Of a stretch of DNA of 64,000 bases, positions 63,726 through 64,000 are shown piece by piece. Source of the DNA: Oegoconia quadripuncta (lineage: Eukaryota; Arthropoda; Insecta; Lepidoptera; Autostichidae); the NCBI GenBank assembly GCA_949316235.1, contig OX438752.1:1697001-1761000 (forward strand), read 5' to 3'. The translations under genes were made by a program, and so were the position numbers. The notes below the pieces were generated by a model, which was given only the letters and a program-made list of their open reading frames with translations, was not told where the DNA came from and ran no database searches. The first letter of the stretch is position 1, and each line of letters opens with the position of its first letter.

Positions 63726-64000
63726 TGCAACGTCCCCGCCCACTCCCCAAGGCCCATCCTCGACACGCCCCCCACCACGCACTGTGCGTTGACCCACTGA
63801 CATCGCCCTGAACGATCTTTAATCTACACGTTAAAAAACCTTCAAGTGTTTCACTATCTCCTTCGATAACAGTATTCTTTATCGAGCACTAGCCACATTT
63901 AGTATCACATTTGCCTCGTTTATGCGTCCGGTGCACTCGCTACCGATACGGCTGGGGCCGTAAAAAATCCATTACGGGCCGTTAGAGGCACCCGCGAACG

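Overview
The window looks like a stretch of lepidopteran (moth or butterfly) nuclear DNA: AT-rich, intron-rich, and crowded with short tRNA-derived SINEs, 5'-truncated LINE tails, MITEs and minisatellites. Two host genes are supported. A small nuclear gene for a mitochondrial inner-membrane protein (NDUFA4/C15orf48-like) lies on the + strand at 2882-7578 and has two alternative last exons. Three 3' exons of a CIDE-N gene (DFF/Drep family, best fit Drep2) lie on the - strand at 48310-52746. I found no convincing RNA gene; the tRNA-like sequences are SINE heads.

The centrepiece is a complete, apparently intact Polinton/Maverick at 16130-31126 (14,997 bp). It has a 6-bp target-site duplication (AATTGG at 16124-16129 and 31127-31132) and near-identical 1,727-bp terminal inverted repeats (16130-17856 and 29400-31126). 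It carries the full replication and morphogenesis set: protein-primed DNA polymerase B, retroviral-type integrase with a chromodomain, packaging ATPase, adenain-like protease, major capsid protein, a probable penton/minor capsid protein and a pVI/pX-like core protein, plus several Polinton-specific small proteins. Most genes sit on the - strand in a packed block with stop-start overlaps (ATGA, TAATG).

The inverted repeats are themselves coding. Each holds a spliced 156-aa gene reading inward and, next to it, a first exon that runs across the repeat boundary. At the left end this exon continues into a unique 103-aa protein. At the right end it carries a splice donor whose phase matches an acceptor at the start of the polymerase body, so one repeat-encoded N-terminus may be attached to two different proteins. 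A second internal promoter would give the polymerase a different N-terminus.

Region by region: 1-2,880 LINE/SINE remnants; 2,882-7,578 the NDUFA4-like gene, whose intron holds SINEs and two minisatellites; 7,650-16,100 MITEs and SINEs; 16,130-31,126 the Polinton; 31,800-47,900 mostly non-coding with SINEs, MITEs and nested inverted repeats; 48,310-52,746 Drep exons; 52,860-64,000 repeats including a near-full-length CR1/Jockey-group LINE (57,811-60,615, - strand) and a truncated second LINE.
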